Shown here piece after piece: positions 56,117-64,000 of a stretch of 64,000 bases of DNA. The DNA is from Nematostella vectensis (lineage: Eukaryota; Cnidaria; Anthozoa; Actiniaria; Edwardsiidae), in assembly GCF_932526225.1 (NCBI RefSeq), contig NC_064041.1, forward strand, positions 818,699 through 882,698. The letters are read 5' to 3'. The notes under the pieces were generated by a model. The model was not told the DNA's origin. It searched no databases and saw nothing but the letters and a program-made list of their open reading frames with translations. The number at the start of each line of letters is the position of its first letter. The first letter of the stretch is position 1. Both the position numbers and the translations under genes were made by a program.

Positions 56117-58108
56117 ATTGTTTTCCATTAAAAAAAGTAAAAACAAAGAAAAGCATTACAATGAAGCCTTGGTTAACTAAAGGTCTCCTGAGGCCAATCA
56201 AGAAAAAAAAAACTTCTATAGACAATTCTTATGCTCTCCAACATTACGTCACGAACATCAATATAAGAAGTTTAGAAATAAGCTTAATCACATACTTAAA
56301 ATAGCAAAGCGTGATTATTATGACAAAAAACTATCCGAATACAAATCCGACGTTAAAAAAACGTGGAGAATTCTTAATGAAGTTATTAATCGTCGTCAAA
56401 GTAATTCACGTTTGCCTTCTACATTTAAGGTTGCCGGCCGTGAAGTCAGCGATCCGATGGAGATTGCAAATGGTTTTTGTGATTATTTCACAAATCTTGG
56501 TCCCTTGTTAGCAAAGAAAGTACCATCTTCTGATAAATGTTTCTCTAGTTTTCTGAACAATAATATTCTTAATTCAATATTTTTTTCTGATACTGATCAC
56601 CAAGAAATCATTGAGATCTGCTCAAGCCTTCGTCCACATGGATATTATAAAGCCAAATATTGATATCATTTCCAAACCAATAGCTGATATTATCAATTTA
56701 TCTACTCGGTCTGGTATAGTCCCAAAGAAGTTAAAAGTGGCACGTGTTTTACCACTGTTTAAGATTGGTGATCAGGCTTTTTATGCAAACTATAGACCTG
56801 TGTCCGTCTTACCAGTTTTTTCGAAATTTTTCGAGAAAGTTGTATATAAACGGTTATATAATTTCATGATTAAATATGATATTAAAAATTACAAATACAT
56901 TACAAATTACAAATAACCAATATGGTTTTAGAAATAACCATTCGACAGCTCTTGCACTTCTTCATTTATACGATACTCTATCTAGTGCTATTGATTATAA
57001 AAAATATTCTCTAGGCGTTTGACACGGTCAATCATGGCATTTTACTAGCGAAATTGCATAACTATGGAATACGTGGAACTCCTCTCAAATGGTTTGAAAG
57101 TTATCTTTCAGATAGAGAGCAGTTTGTAAATTTTAATGGCGTTTCTTCTTGTCGTAAATTAGTGAAGTGCGGTGTCCCACAAGGCAGCGTGCTCGGGCCG
57201 CTTCTCTTTTTGATTTATATCAATGATATATGTAGCGTTTCAACCGCCTTAGACATACTTTTATTTGCTGATGATACAAGTATATTTTTCTCCCATAAAA
57301 ATTATCAATAATGAACTTACCAAATTAACAGATTAGTTTTGTGCAAACAAGTTATCTATAAATATATAAAAAAAAATATATTATCTTTATGCCACGGCAA
57401 AAAAGGCAAAACCTTGATATAAAGGTCACCTTATGTGATCAGAATATAAAGCGAGTCAAAGAAACAGTATTTTTAGGTGTTATTCTTGACGAACACTTGA
57501 CATTACAATATTACCAATGTCGCGCGTAAGGTTTCAAAAGCTGTAGGAATTATGTATAAAGCAAGTTTTTGCCTTTCAAAGCAATCACTATTGACGTTGT
57601 ATTATTCTTTGTTATATCCATACTTGCAATACTGTGTTAGTGCTTGGGGATCCACTTATCCATCTAATTTAAATCGTATTCTTATGCTCCAAAAACGAGC
57701 AATATGTATAATTGTTGGAGCATCCTATGATGCACACACTGATCCGATATATAGGAATCTAAACATATTGAAATTCAATTATTTATTTTTATTTCAAATA
57801 GGTAAGTTAATGTATCAATTTAAAAATAGGTTACTTCCCCAAACATTTTACAGGATATTTCAATTGAACTCTCAAATTCACGATTATTACACGAGAAGCT
57901 CTAACTTGTTCCATATTTCAAAGTTTAGAACAAATATACATAAGTTTGCGTTAAGACATCAGGGACCTAAATATTTCAATTCATTGTCTTCTGATATTCC
58001 GTCTGCCAAAACGATTAACTCTTTTTGTAATAAGTTAAAGACTTCTCTTATTAACTCTTTTTTTTTTTCTTTCTCGATTTGTGTTTGTGTGTGTGTGTTT
58101 TTTATATA
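56117..58108 (+). pseudogene. Non-LTR ORF2, RT half
   Basis: Resumes as NNCFPLKKVKTKKSITMKPW, then ILKIAKRDYYDKKLSEYKSD, GFCDYFTNLG, VARVLPLFKIGD and NYRPVSVLPVFSKFFEKVVY. Motif A is damaged: SLGV runs straight into AFDTVNHGILL, so the residues around the first catalytic Asp are deleted. Motif B is CGVPQGSVLGPLLFLIY and motif C is LLFADDTSIFF. The tail (57552-58108) has YPYLQYCVSAWGSTYPSNLN and RAICIIVGASYDAHT. At least five frame changes occur. It is the same ORF as 48903-50056, split by the insertion. Confidence 0.8.
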
Positions 58109-58200
58109 AGTATGAAAAAAAAGGAAAGCTCTCCTACCAAATATTTATATGATTAATCTGACTGTCCGAACTATCAAATATGTATTTTCTGTTAAGATTT

Positions 58201-58327
58201 AGGAGGTCCGTCTCGTATAAGCCTTGCGGTTTCTTACGGTCCTCCTTGTCACACTATGTAAATTATTATAATTATCTTTATTTAAAAAAATGTAAAAAGT
58301 GACAAAACAATAAACTGAAACTGAAAC
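58201..58327 (+). other. 3' UTR hairpin and TGAAAC tail of the non-LTR element
   Basis: AGGAGGTCCGT pairs with ACGGTCCTCCT across a 24-base loop (58201-58246). The element then ends AATAAACTGAAACTGAAAC at 58309-58327. Such hairpins and short tail repeats are recognised by the element's own RT at priming. Confidence 0.65.
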
Positions 58328-58709
58328 ACTTTGCACGTTCTCGTGTTCTCGGGTGGTCTGGATGCGCTGCCATTTGAGCAGACCACACCTAGAAATATAT
58401 ACCGGTATTGTTTTAGGGAGCACATTGGAAGGTAGCGCGTCAGTTAAAGGGTATATAAACTGAATGACGCTTATTAGGTAGTCATCTTAGTTTCGCTTGT
58501 CCTCATATAAATTTATATATTTGAAGTTTATTTATTATGGGCTATGTTTTCGTTTTTTCTTTTTTTCTTTTTAGATGTGTTCTCTTCCCCTATGTGGTCC
58601 GGTCTAAACAATTTTGTTGGATCAGCTGATACTTGCCGGAAGTAGTATGAGAAAGAGAAGCAACCTCTACAAGTGCTATATTTTCTACTGCTTTTCGTTG
58701 ATGGAAAAC
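58328..58709. other. Continuation of the outer YR element, weak coding
   Basis: Contains an acceptor-like pyrimidine tract and TTTTTAG before about 58576. A frame beginning FVGSADTCRK may be the start of the recombinase, but stops and shifts make it uncertain. Confidence 0.35.
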
Positions 58710-59560
58710 ATGGCGTTCCTCTCATCAGCTTCAGCCTATGGCTGCTTTGCATTATAAGGTGGCGCTTTATCTTCAGAGGCTGTTGCTATACGCAAATGCA
58801 CCTGCCCCTGAAGAAGCAGCACTACATGGCATAGCTTGAGCTCATCAGATAGCTGCTTATCCCTCGCCTACAGAACATCCCCTTGTCAAACAAGTTATGG
58901 CAGGTGCTAAGCGTATCCTGGCGCGTCCAAAGGTGAAAAAGGCGCCAATTACTGTAGCTCCGTTAGGACAGTTAGTTAAAGATAAGGCCGGTCCTTTTGC
59001 TTCGTTGTACGATTTAAGATCAGCTTCGTTATGTTTGTTAGCTTTTGCCGCGTTTTGAGATGGATGAATAAGCAAATCTCACTTTGCTAGAAGCACACAA
59101 TTTCCCTCTCTAAGTTGATCGTTTTTAGCAGATTTAATAGAAGTCTCCAAATAATCTTCCCGAAAAGTTAAATCTGACAGCTTCACAGAAGCCAACTTGT
59201 CCAGTGTCTATGATTTCTAGGTATTTAAAAGAAGCAAAGTTGAATTCTGAGTATTTTATGTGTCAAATTTCTAAATGTTTGTCATGCTATAAGCCTAGAG
59301 CAGGAAAAAAGAAATTGGGTTATACTAGGCTCAAAGAGCGAGCTAGTACTTGAAACGTTTTCAGGCATTATTCCGAATACAAAAGAAATCGGCACCCATA
59401 GCCTTAAAAGTGGCGGTGGAACAGCAGCAGCAGGCGTCGCAAATAGATTATTTCAAAGACATGGCCGATGGAAAAGTACTAGTGCAAAAGTTGGTTATAT
59501 TAAGAGTAGTAAGGGGTGTGAGTATAGGGGATGGCAGGAATGCGTAGAATGTGGTATATT
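58710..59560 (+). pseudogene. Tyrosine recombinase of the outer YR element
   Basis: Across several frames it reads QPMAALHYKVALYLQRLLLY, ANAPAPEEAALHGIA, TEHPLVKQVMAGAKRILARP, LRSASLCLLAFAAF, EMDE (where FLR.DEL would carry Arg I), YFMCQISKCLSCYKPRAGKK and LGYTRLKERAST. It then has the C-terminal box IGTHSLKSGGGTAAAGVANR and LFQRHGRWKSTSAKVGY. The His-x-x-Arg box is HSLK (Arg changed to Lys), while Trp and Tyr remain. Frameshifts plus two altered catalytic residues mark it as an old dead copy. In this family the enzyme integrates circular cDNA. Confidence 0.75.
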
Positions 59561-59569
59561 TGCTAGCTT

Positions 59570-59700
59570 AAAGGATTTCCGGTGTCAAGTATCGGTATGT
59601 GTGGGCTGGGACCTAGGGGAGGAAAGGAATGCATGCGTATCAAGTATCGGTATATGAGATGCCCTGGTGCCTAGGGGAGGAAAGGAATGCATTTCTTGTT
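59570..59700. repeat. ~60-bp tandem duplication
   Basis: Two direct copies of TCAAGTATCGGTAT followed by CCTAGGGGAGGAAAGGAATG occur 3' of the outer recombinase. Confidence 0.8.
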
Positions 59701-59849
59701 ACGCTAAGGGTTCGGTTAAAAGAGCCGCGTTGACGTAGTGCTGTGTGTTTATTGTCCAGGGGGTAGTATAAGGTCATAGCGGCATCGTTGTATGATGGGT
59801 TGACAGGAATAAAAAGGTGCTTTTTTACTAGTTAATGGTGTTGTCATCT

Positions 59850-60205
59850 CTGTAATACGGTTGGATGGTTTAGCTAATAAAATAGCCATGCCAAGGGTTG
59901 GTGCTCCCAGTTATTGTCCCAGTGCAGCGGTTGTAGTGGTAATGTACAGGCATTTAATTGTGAGTTTACTGAGTGGTGGCGGTCTCGGTCTTTGTTTCGG
60001 TCTACGTGTACCGGGTGCCTATGTAATTTGGCGGTCCTTTGTAGTACCCCTTCGCGCGTTTCTCCGTGATGGGCACAGTAAAGAGGCTGAACGGACCGCA
60101 GGAGGTCATTGCCAAGAGTAGTGAAAGTATGGTTAACTGTGCTGTCATATTTAAGTAATATGGTTGGATGGTGCATAGGTTATTAGCTTTTTATTCCGTT
60201 TAAAA
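59850..60205. repeat. Possible split direct repeats at the outer YR element's 3' end
   Basis: AATACGGTTGGATGGT at about 59852 recurs as AATATGGTTGGATGGT at about 60156, with a following GTTA/GCTAAT similarity. Ngaro and PAT elements have split direct repeats in this position. A matching left-end copy was not found. Confidence 0.35.
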
Positions 60206-60726
60206 AAAGGGGGGGCTGTTTTAGGTTTTATTTCCTGTTCTTTTTACATCAGAGGAGGTACGAGTAATATCCCATGATGCACAACGATCTCCCATGACGC
60301 TTTGCGAATTTGAAACATATTGCCGATGCGTTCTACATCCGAAAGGGGACGATGTCCTGTCTCCGGACCATCAGAAGAAACTCTGCGACTGCCTTAATAG
60401 ATACATCGCTCATCTATATCTTTTGTGTTGGTAAAGCCGAGTTCCCTGTGGCTGTAGCGGGAGTTGAGTGGTTTCAGCTTGTTTTTCACCAAATTCACGT
60501 AAGTTTTATCGAGAAAATCAGAGATCGCAGAAACGCGCTGATCCCCGCTACCGCGAATGTCCCCTCTGAGTTTTGAGCAACAAAGAAGCCCTGCCTCGTA
60601 TAAATTCAGCATCTGATCTTAAGGTAAGGGCGATAACATTGGTCGAATTTGAATGTCTAGGAGTTTGTAGTTGAGTCAAAATTAAGCTAGAGTAAAGAGT
60701 TTTCACACATTTGTTTTGTTTTGTAG
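60206..60726. other. Spacer, possibly upstream exons or introns of the HIRAN-like gene
   Basis: Contains ATGCGTTCTACATCC (about 60325) and two donor-like sites (CACGTAAGT near 60500 and AAGGTAAGG near 60622). No coding frame links cleanly to the exon at 60727. Confidence 0.3.
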
Positions 60727-61361
60727 TTTGATGACGAAGACGGTCGCTCTTGTGTTGCGACTATAATTTGGGACTTTGAAATACTGCCTTCCCCATCACC
60801 TTCAGTTGTGACTCCTGAAAAATGCACTGAAGACGCCACTGCCCACCTTTTAACGCCACTGGACCTGACTGATGTGCTACAATGCAATTGCCTCTCGCCT
60901 ACACCTTCTTGCTTGTGCAGCTTCGACGAAGCACCCCCCGGATCTGGATCTCCTCTACAGCCCGCTGAAAGCTTGCACAATCTATTAATCGAAGACGACG
61001 ATCTAGATGATCTCATGTTGTCCTAGAGCGATCCCTCGTCATCGGAGTCCGCCTCCTTCCCTTCCAACTCTAGCGCAACTCCACAAACTGTCGCTGCGCC
61101 TTCGACCGCCATGCTCTTCTCAGAACAGTTTAAAGTGAAAGGATCTATGTGGGAGGACCGATACCAAAAGGCCCTTGAAATTGCTGCTAAAAAGCAGACT
61201 AAAAAGTGTGACATTGAACTGATAATTGTACCTGAGCCGACGAATATACGTGACAAGAATGCTATCAGTTTTGCCGTGGTTGACAGCGGATGTGAGAGAG
61301 TTATTGGGTATTGTCCTTTGGAAAAACTGCCCAAGCTTACCAGGGCCTTGAGAGAAGAAAC
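60727..61361 (+). pseudogene. HIRAN-like domain exon of an uncharacterised gene
   Basis: After the acceptor TTTGTTTTGTAG the frame reads FDDEDGRSCVATIIWDFEIL, a Ser/Pro-rich linker with CNCLSPTPSCLC, and acidic LIEDDDLDDLMLS. One in-frame TAG follows at 61024-61026, then the same frame continues FKVKGSMWEDRYQKAL, CDIELIIVPEPTNIRDKNAI and ERVIGYCPLEKLPKLTRAL to a donor AC|GTAAGTATG. The pattern EP.N..D.NAI followed by VIGY.P resembles HIRAN domains, which bind DNA ends, and recurs in cnidarian uncharacterised proteins. The TAG may be a true mutation, a polymorphism or a sequencing error. Gene boundaries are unknown. Confidence 0.55.
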
Positions 61362-62481
61362 GTAAGTATGTTTACCTGCACTCTATGACGAGAAAATGGA
61401 TAATGAGTTAACGAAAGTTTAAATTTGAGGCAATTGTGGTAATAGTCAAAGAGAGTCCTTGGGAGAGGGCAGACCCTGGAAACCGGTACAATAGTAATTT
61501 AGAATAGTATCAATTGCAGAGTATATGACCAGGTGTTTAGCCAGGATTAGGGCATATACACCTATTTCAAAATTGGTTGCACTCAAGAATTGAAGAATCG
61601 TAACCCCCACTGCTTCATAGGTTATGCGCCTTTAAACCAGTACACATTGTTAACAGTGGTTAACAAAAACCTGTGCAATAAAGTTTAATAATCGCAGTAG
61701 CATTCAAGCCAGAACAAAAGAACAAATACATTAGAGTGTATTAGTGATATAAGTGATACATAAGCTAAAGTGTATTTCACAGGTTTGAGAAAAGCACTCA
61801 GGTGTTCATTTGAAAAAGCATGCAACCAATTGTTACTAAGTTTCTTTATTGTAATTTTTAAGGATATTTTTAAGAATTTAATAATATATAATAATTTCTT
61901 CTTCTTCTAAACAATAGCTCCTCAATTTAATTTCAAAATGCTCTATTTAGTGAATTATGAATAGCACCCATGAATAAAAAATAAATAATAGTAACTATGC
62001 ATGTTTATCTGGGTATCGTAGAGCCAGATACAAATCGAATATACTTGTGTACACATGGGGCAGTATAAAAGGGCCACCTGCACCCTTATTGCCTTCAGTG
62101 CTTTTCAGCAGTGAATTTATACAATTGGTACATAAGAGCACAACAAAAATGTTTCAATGTGATTTGACCAAGTATCAATCTACACTACTAGTATCAATCT
62201 ACACTCTGCTTAGGTAATCAAATTCCAATTGCCAAGTACTTCGTGTTTTATATGAAACTAACATATTACTTGATATAAATTTTAACACAGGCCCAAGGAA
62301 TAAAAAAAAAAGAATCCTGATACTAAATGCTCGAAACAATGTATCTGCCCAACACTCAAAGTTAGCCTGGTCAAACTATCAGGCTTGAGACAAAGAAAAA
62401 TAAATACAAATCCAAAAACAAATAAATGCCTTTTCCTACCCTATCAATGGCAATTCTAATGCCAGAAAGGAAAAGAATTCA
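61362..62481. other. No gene recognised (likely intron or spacer)
   Basis: AT-rich sequence without long frames or repeats, between a plus-strand exon and a minus-strand exon. Confidence 0.5.
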
Positions 62482-62793
62482 CTAGGTGCATCTTGGTTGT
62501 GGAAGGTGTGCACATGGCTTGAAGATTCTCTGCCTGATGGTAGGCTGGTTCCTGGTTGGCAGAAAAGTCCGTCCTGCCACAAAGATAGAGGAATCCTCTC
62601 TGCTGTTGAGAGAGAGTCTGTGAAGACGTAAGGGGTGTTCCTGAGAATCCTCATCCACATCACTGCTGGCGTCGTCATCATCATCACATGGATGGTTGTT
62701 GAATGTGGAGAGTGACTGGCCCAAATCTCTAAAACGCTCATTAACCGTCCAATAGTAGAACGGTAAATCAGGGCTCATCCGCTTGCAGAACTC
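62482..62793 (-). CDS. Acidic C-terminal exon of an uncharacterised minus-strand gene
   Basis: After an acceptor-like GCAATTTCAAG (62794 onwards, minus strand) the frame reads EFCKRMSPDLPFYYWTVNER, FRDLGQSLSTFNN, an acidic run (CDDDDDASSDVDEDSQEH) and a basic tail to a stop at about 62482. No domain is recognised. The clean frame and the acidic-basic composition favour a real terminal exon. It may belong with the minus-strand exons at 63091-64000 or be a separate gene. Confidence 0.4.
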   Translation of the reverse strand, partial: EFCKRMSPDLPFYYWTVNERFRDLGQSLSTFNNHPCDDDDDASSDVDEDSQEHPLRLHRLSLNSREDSSIFVAGRTFLPTRNQPTIRQRIFKPCAHLPQPRCT

Positions 62794-63090
62794 CTTGAAA
62801 TTGCAGTGACAATATTAACAGGGGATCTAGGAATTTTTGAAGGAGGGGAACGTTCTGACCAGGAGAGAGAGAGAGGGGGGGGGGTGGTTGAGGGCTTGCA
62901 GTGGATACTCGGGGAAGGGGATTTACTTGGACCAGACTCACTGCAAGTTGTGGTGGATATAATTAAAATATAGAAGTTAACCTTGAAAGTTTCTGCCAAG
63001 GAAACTTAAACTCCTTCAGGGTAAAAATGTTGCCAAGGAAACGATGTACAAGTGCAAAGAACCCTTCAACGTAATCCGTTCTTCCAGCTT

Positions 63091-63435
63091 TCAATAATTT
63101 CCCAGCAGAGGGACTTGAGTGCCTCCATCGGTGAATTTCTTCTCGTACTCCCTCTCAGCCTTCTTCAGTCCCTCGGCTAAGTCAGCATCAAGTGAGGTGA
63201 ACACTTCAGTAATCCTTTTCTCAAGTGTTTCCCTGTTGGCAGGTGCAGGAGGAGTTACCTGCCTCTTGCGACGAGCATACTCGTTGCGGAGAGCCTGTCC
63301 CTCACCAAGGTCAATGTCTCCATTCCACTCTCCCCGAACCGACTCTCGTAGTGCAGGCTTAACATCACAGGCATTAGCTTTTAACCAGAAGCGGCCATTA
63401 ACGTGAGTCTTCTTCAGCTGCTTCAAGGCAGGGAT
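63091..63435 (-). CDS. Last exon of an uncharacterised cnidarian-type gene
   Basis: The acceptor TTCCCTTTAG at 63436 (minus strand) leads into IPALKQLKKTHVNGRFWLKA, KPALRESVRGEWNGDIDLGE, then a basic/acidic helical region (NRETLEKRITEVFTSLDADL, KKAEREYEKKF) and a stop at 63091. It joins in phase to the exon at 63943-64000. The core KQLKK...GRFWLK...S..G.WNGD.DLG recurs in uncharacterised cnidarian proteins I have seen; no function is known to me. The frame is intact. Confidence 0.6.
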   Translation of the reverse strand: MPALKQLKKTHVNGRFWLKANACDVKPALRESVRGEWNGDIDLGEGQALRNEYARRKRQVTPPAPANRETLEKRITEVFTSLDADLAEGLKKAEREYEKKFTDGGTQVPLLGNY

Positions 63436-63942
63436 CTAAAGGGAAAATGCAAAATAAGCACGGAGGAATAGAATGAATGATGCTAGGCTTGATTCATGGC
63501 ATACATTCTGTGTATACACCTATCTCAATCAATGTTGAAATAGAATTCGGCAAAGAATAAGGAAAAATAACTAAAAATATATAAATATATATATGTAGCA
63601 ATGTATTGGCACCTCTATGTTAAGGAAATTTTAAAAAGAATTGCATAAACCTGTCCACAGAAAGACAATTACTCAAATAATCTCCCAATTAATAGAAGAG
63701 TCTAGTTTTCTAGTTTTATCTCCTCTTTTTATATCAATCGAATGTTTGTCATCTCTCAGTAAAACTGTGACTGCTGTCCTCTTATGAAAGCATGGAGTAT
63801 CACAGCTGCCAAAAATATGAATTAATATAGATATAAGGATTATTTTCCCTAGTCAATTCCCTAATCTTGACTGTGAGATGAAAATCCCAATGCAACCATA
63901 CTTGAAATAGGCATGTTTTATAGCTGTAAAATTTCCACACAC
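63436..63942 (-). other. Intron of the minus-strand gene
   Basis: Bounded by donor CAG|GTGTGTGG (63943/63942) and acceptor TTCCCTTTAG (63436), minus strand. About 507 bp, AT-rich. Confidence 0.55.
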
Positions 63943-64000
63943 CTGGAGTTGAGGCTTGTTGCTGAAGTCCGACCTTTCATTTCCTTTCTGCACCCATTCG
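63943..64000 (-). CDS. Internal exon of the same minus-strand gene, cut by the window edge
   Basis: Encodes EWVQKGNERSDFSNKPQLQ up to a donor CAG|GTGTGTGG and joins in phase zero to the exon at 63091-63435. The gene extends beyond the window. Confidence 0.6.

Larger units (their letters stand above)
48164..58327 (+). mobile_element. Non-LTR retrotransposon with ORF1/ORF2, split by a Ngaro-like element
   Basis: ORF1 (48164-48943) and the endonuclease part of ORF2 (from 48903) are on the left. ORF2 resumes at about 56117 with the linker and RT, and the element closes with a 3' hairpin and a (TGAAAC)n-like tail at 58311-58327. The break is the Ngaro-like element at 50057-56116. Frameshifts and a small deletion in RT motif A show loss of function. 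It belongs to the APE-endonuclease group (CR1/Jockey-like); the exact clade is not resolved by eye. Confidence 0.8.
45700..59560 (+). mobile_element. Outer (oldest) YR retrotransposon, interrupted and deleted
   Basis: Remnants of one tyrosine-recombinase element lie in order on the plus strand: two gag-like exons (45700-45807, 46689-46970), a methyltransferase-type fragment (about 47325-47450), then a tyrosine recombinase (58710-59560). A non-LTR element of about 10 kb separates the last two. Linking the pieces into one element is an inference from order, orientation and the way the intervening DNA is explained by the later insertion. Most of RT/RNase H is deleted. Confidence 0.55.

Overview
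This window reads as an animal nuclear genome, most likely a cnidarian (coral or sea anemone). It is AT-rich, has spliceosomal introns, shows no bacterial gene organisation, and is almost entirely mobile DNA of kinds that are abundant in cnidarians. These include DIRS/Ngaro tyrosine-recombinase (YR) retrotransposons, Ty3/Gypsy elements, CR1/L2-type non-LTR elements, an Academ-like DNA transposon with a RecQ-type helicase, and many foldback/MITE units. The assignment to cnidarians is an inference from element content, not from a recognised host gene. I found no convincing complete host gene, no rRNA or tRNA gene and no CRISPR array.

Layout. 0.6-4.3 kb: decayed Academ(H)-like transposon, with 220-230 bp inverted ends around a minus-strand transposase remnant and a plus-strand helicase remnant. 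4.36-5.02 kb: a MITE with a perfect 9-bp target duplication. 5.07-7.53 kb: an orphan element with ~250-bp inverted ends. 8.9-10.0 kb: another foldback element. 10.3-14.3 kb: an inverted-repeat unit carrying MITE pieces and an internally deleted Gypsy element (11.15-13.69 kb). 14.8-15.7 kb: a complete MITE of the same family. 18.1-28.0 kb: a second Gypsy element whose reverse transcriptase (RT) is split by a 7.7-kb TIR element, which itself carries an L2-like non-LTR element. 29-30 kb: two small MITEs. 31.8-33.6 kb: a TTAA-flanked TIR element carrying a CXC-type cysteine-rich gene family. 34.9-39.6 kb: a nearly complete but mutated DIRS element. 43-44 kb: a DUF3987-like fragment.

45.7-59.6 kb is a three-level nest. 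An old YR element is interrupted by a non-LTR element (48.2-58.3 kb), which is interrupted by a younger Ngaro-like YR element (50.06-56.12 kb). That youngest element has an SGNH-hydrolase ORF, gag, RT/RNase H and a tyrosine recombinase with all visible catalytic residues. 60.7-64 kb holds exons of cnidarian-type uncharacterised gene families (one HIRAN-like) that could be host genes or further element cargo.

The genes therefore act as separate mobile units stacked by successive insertion rather than as one pathway. The nesting gives relative ages: the Ngaro-like element is youngest in its stack and most intact, and the outer YR, both Gypsy and the Academ units are oldest and most broken. Coordinates of element ends come from reading repeats by eye and may be off by a few bases.
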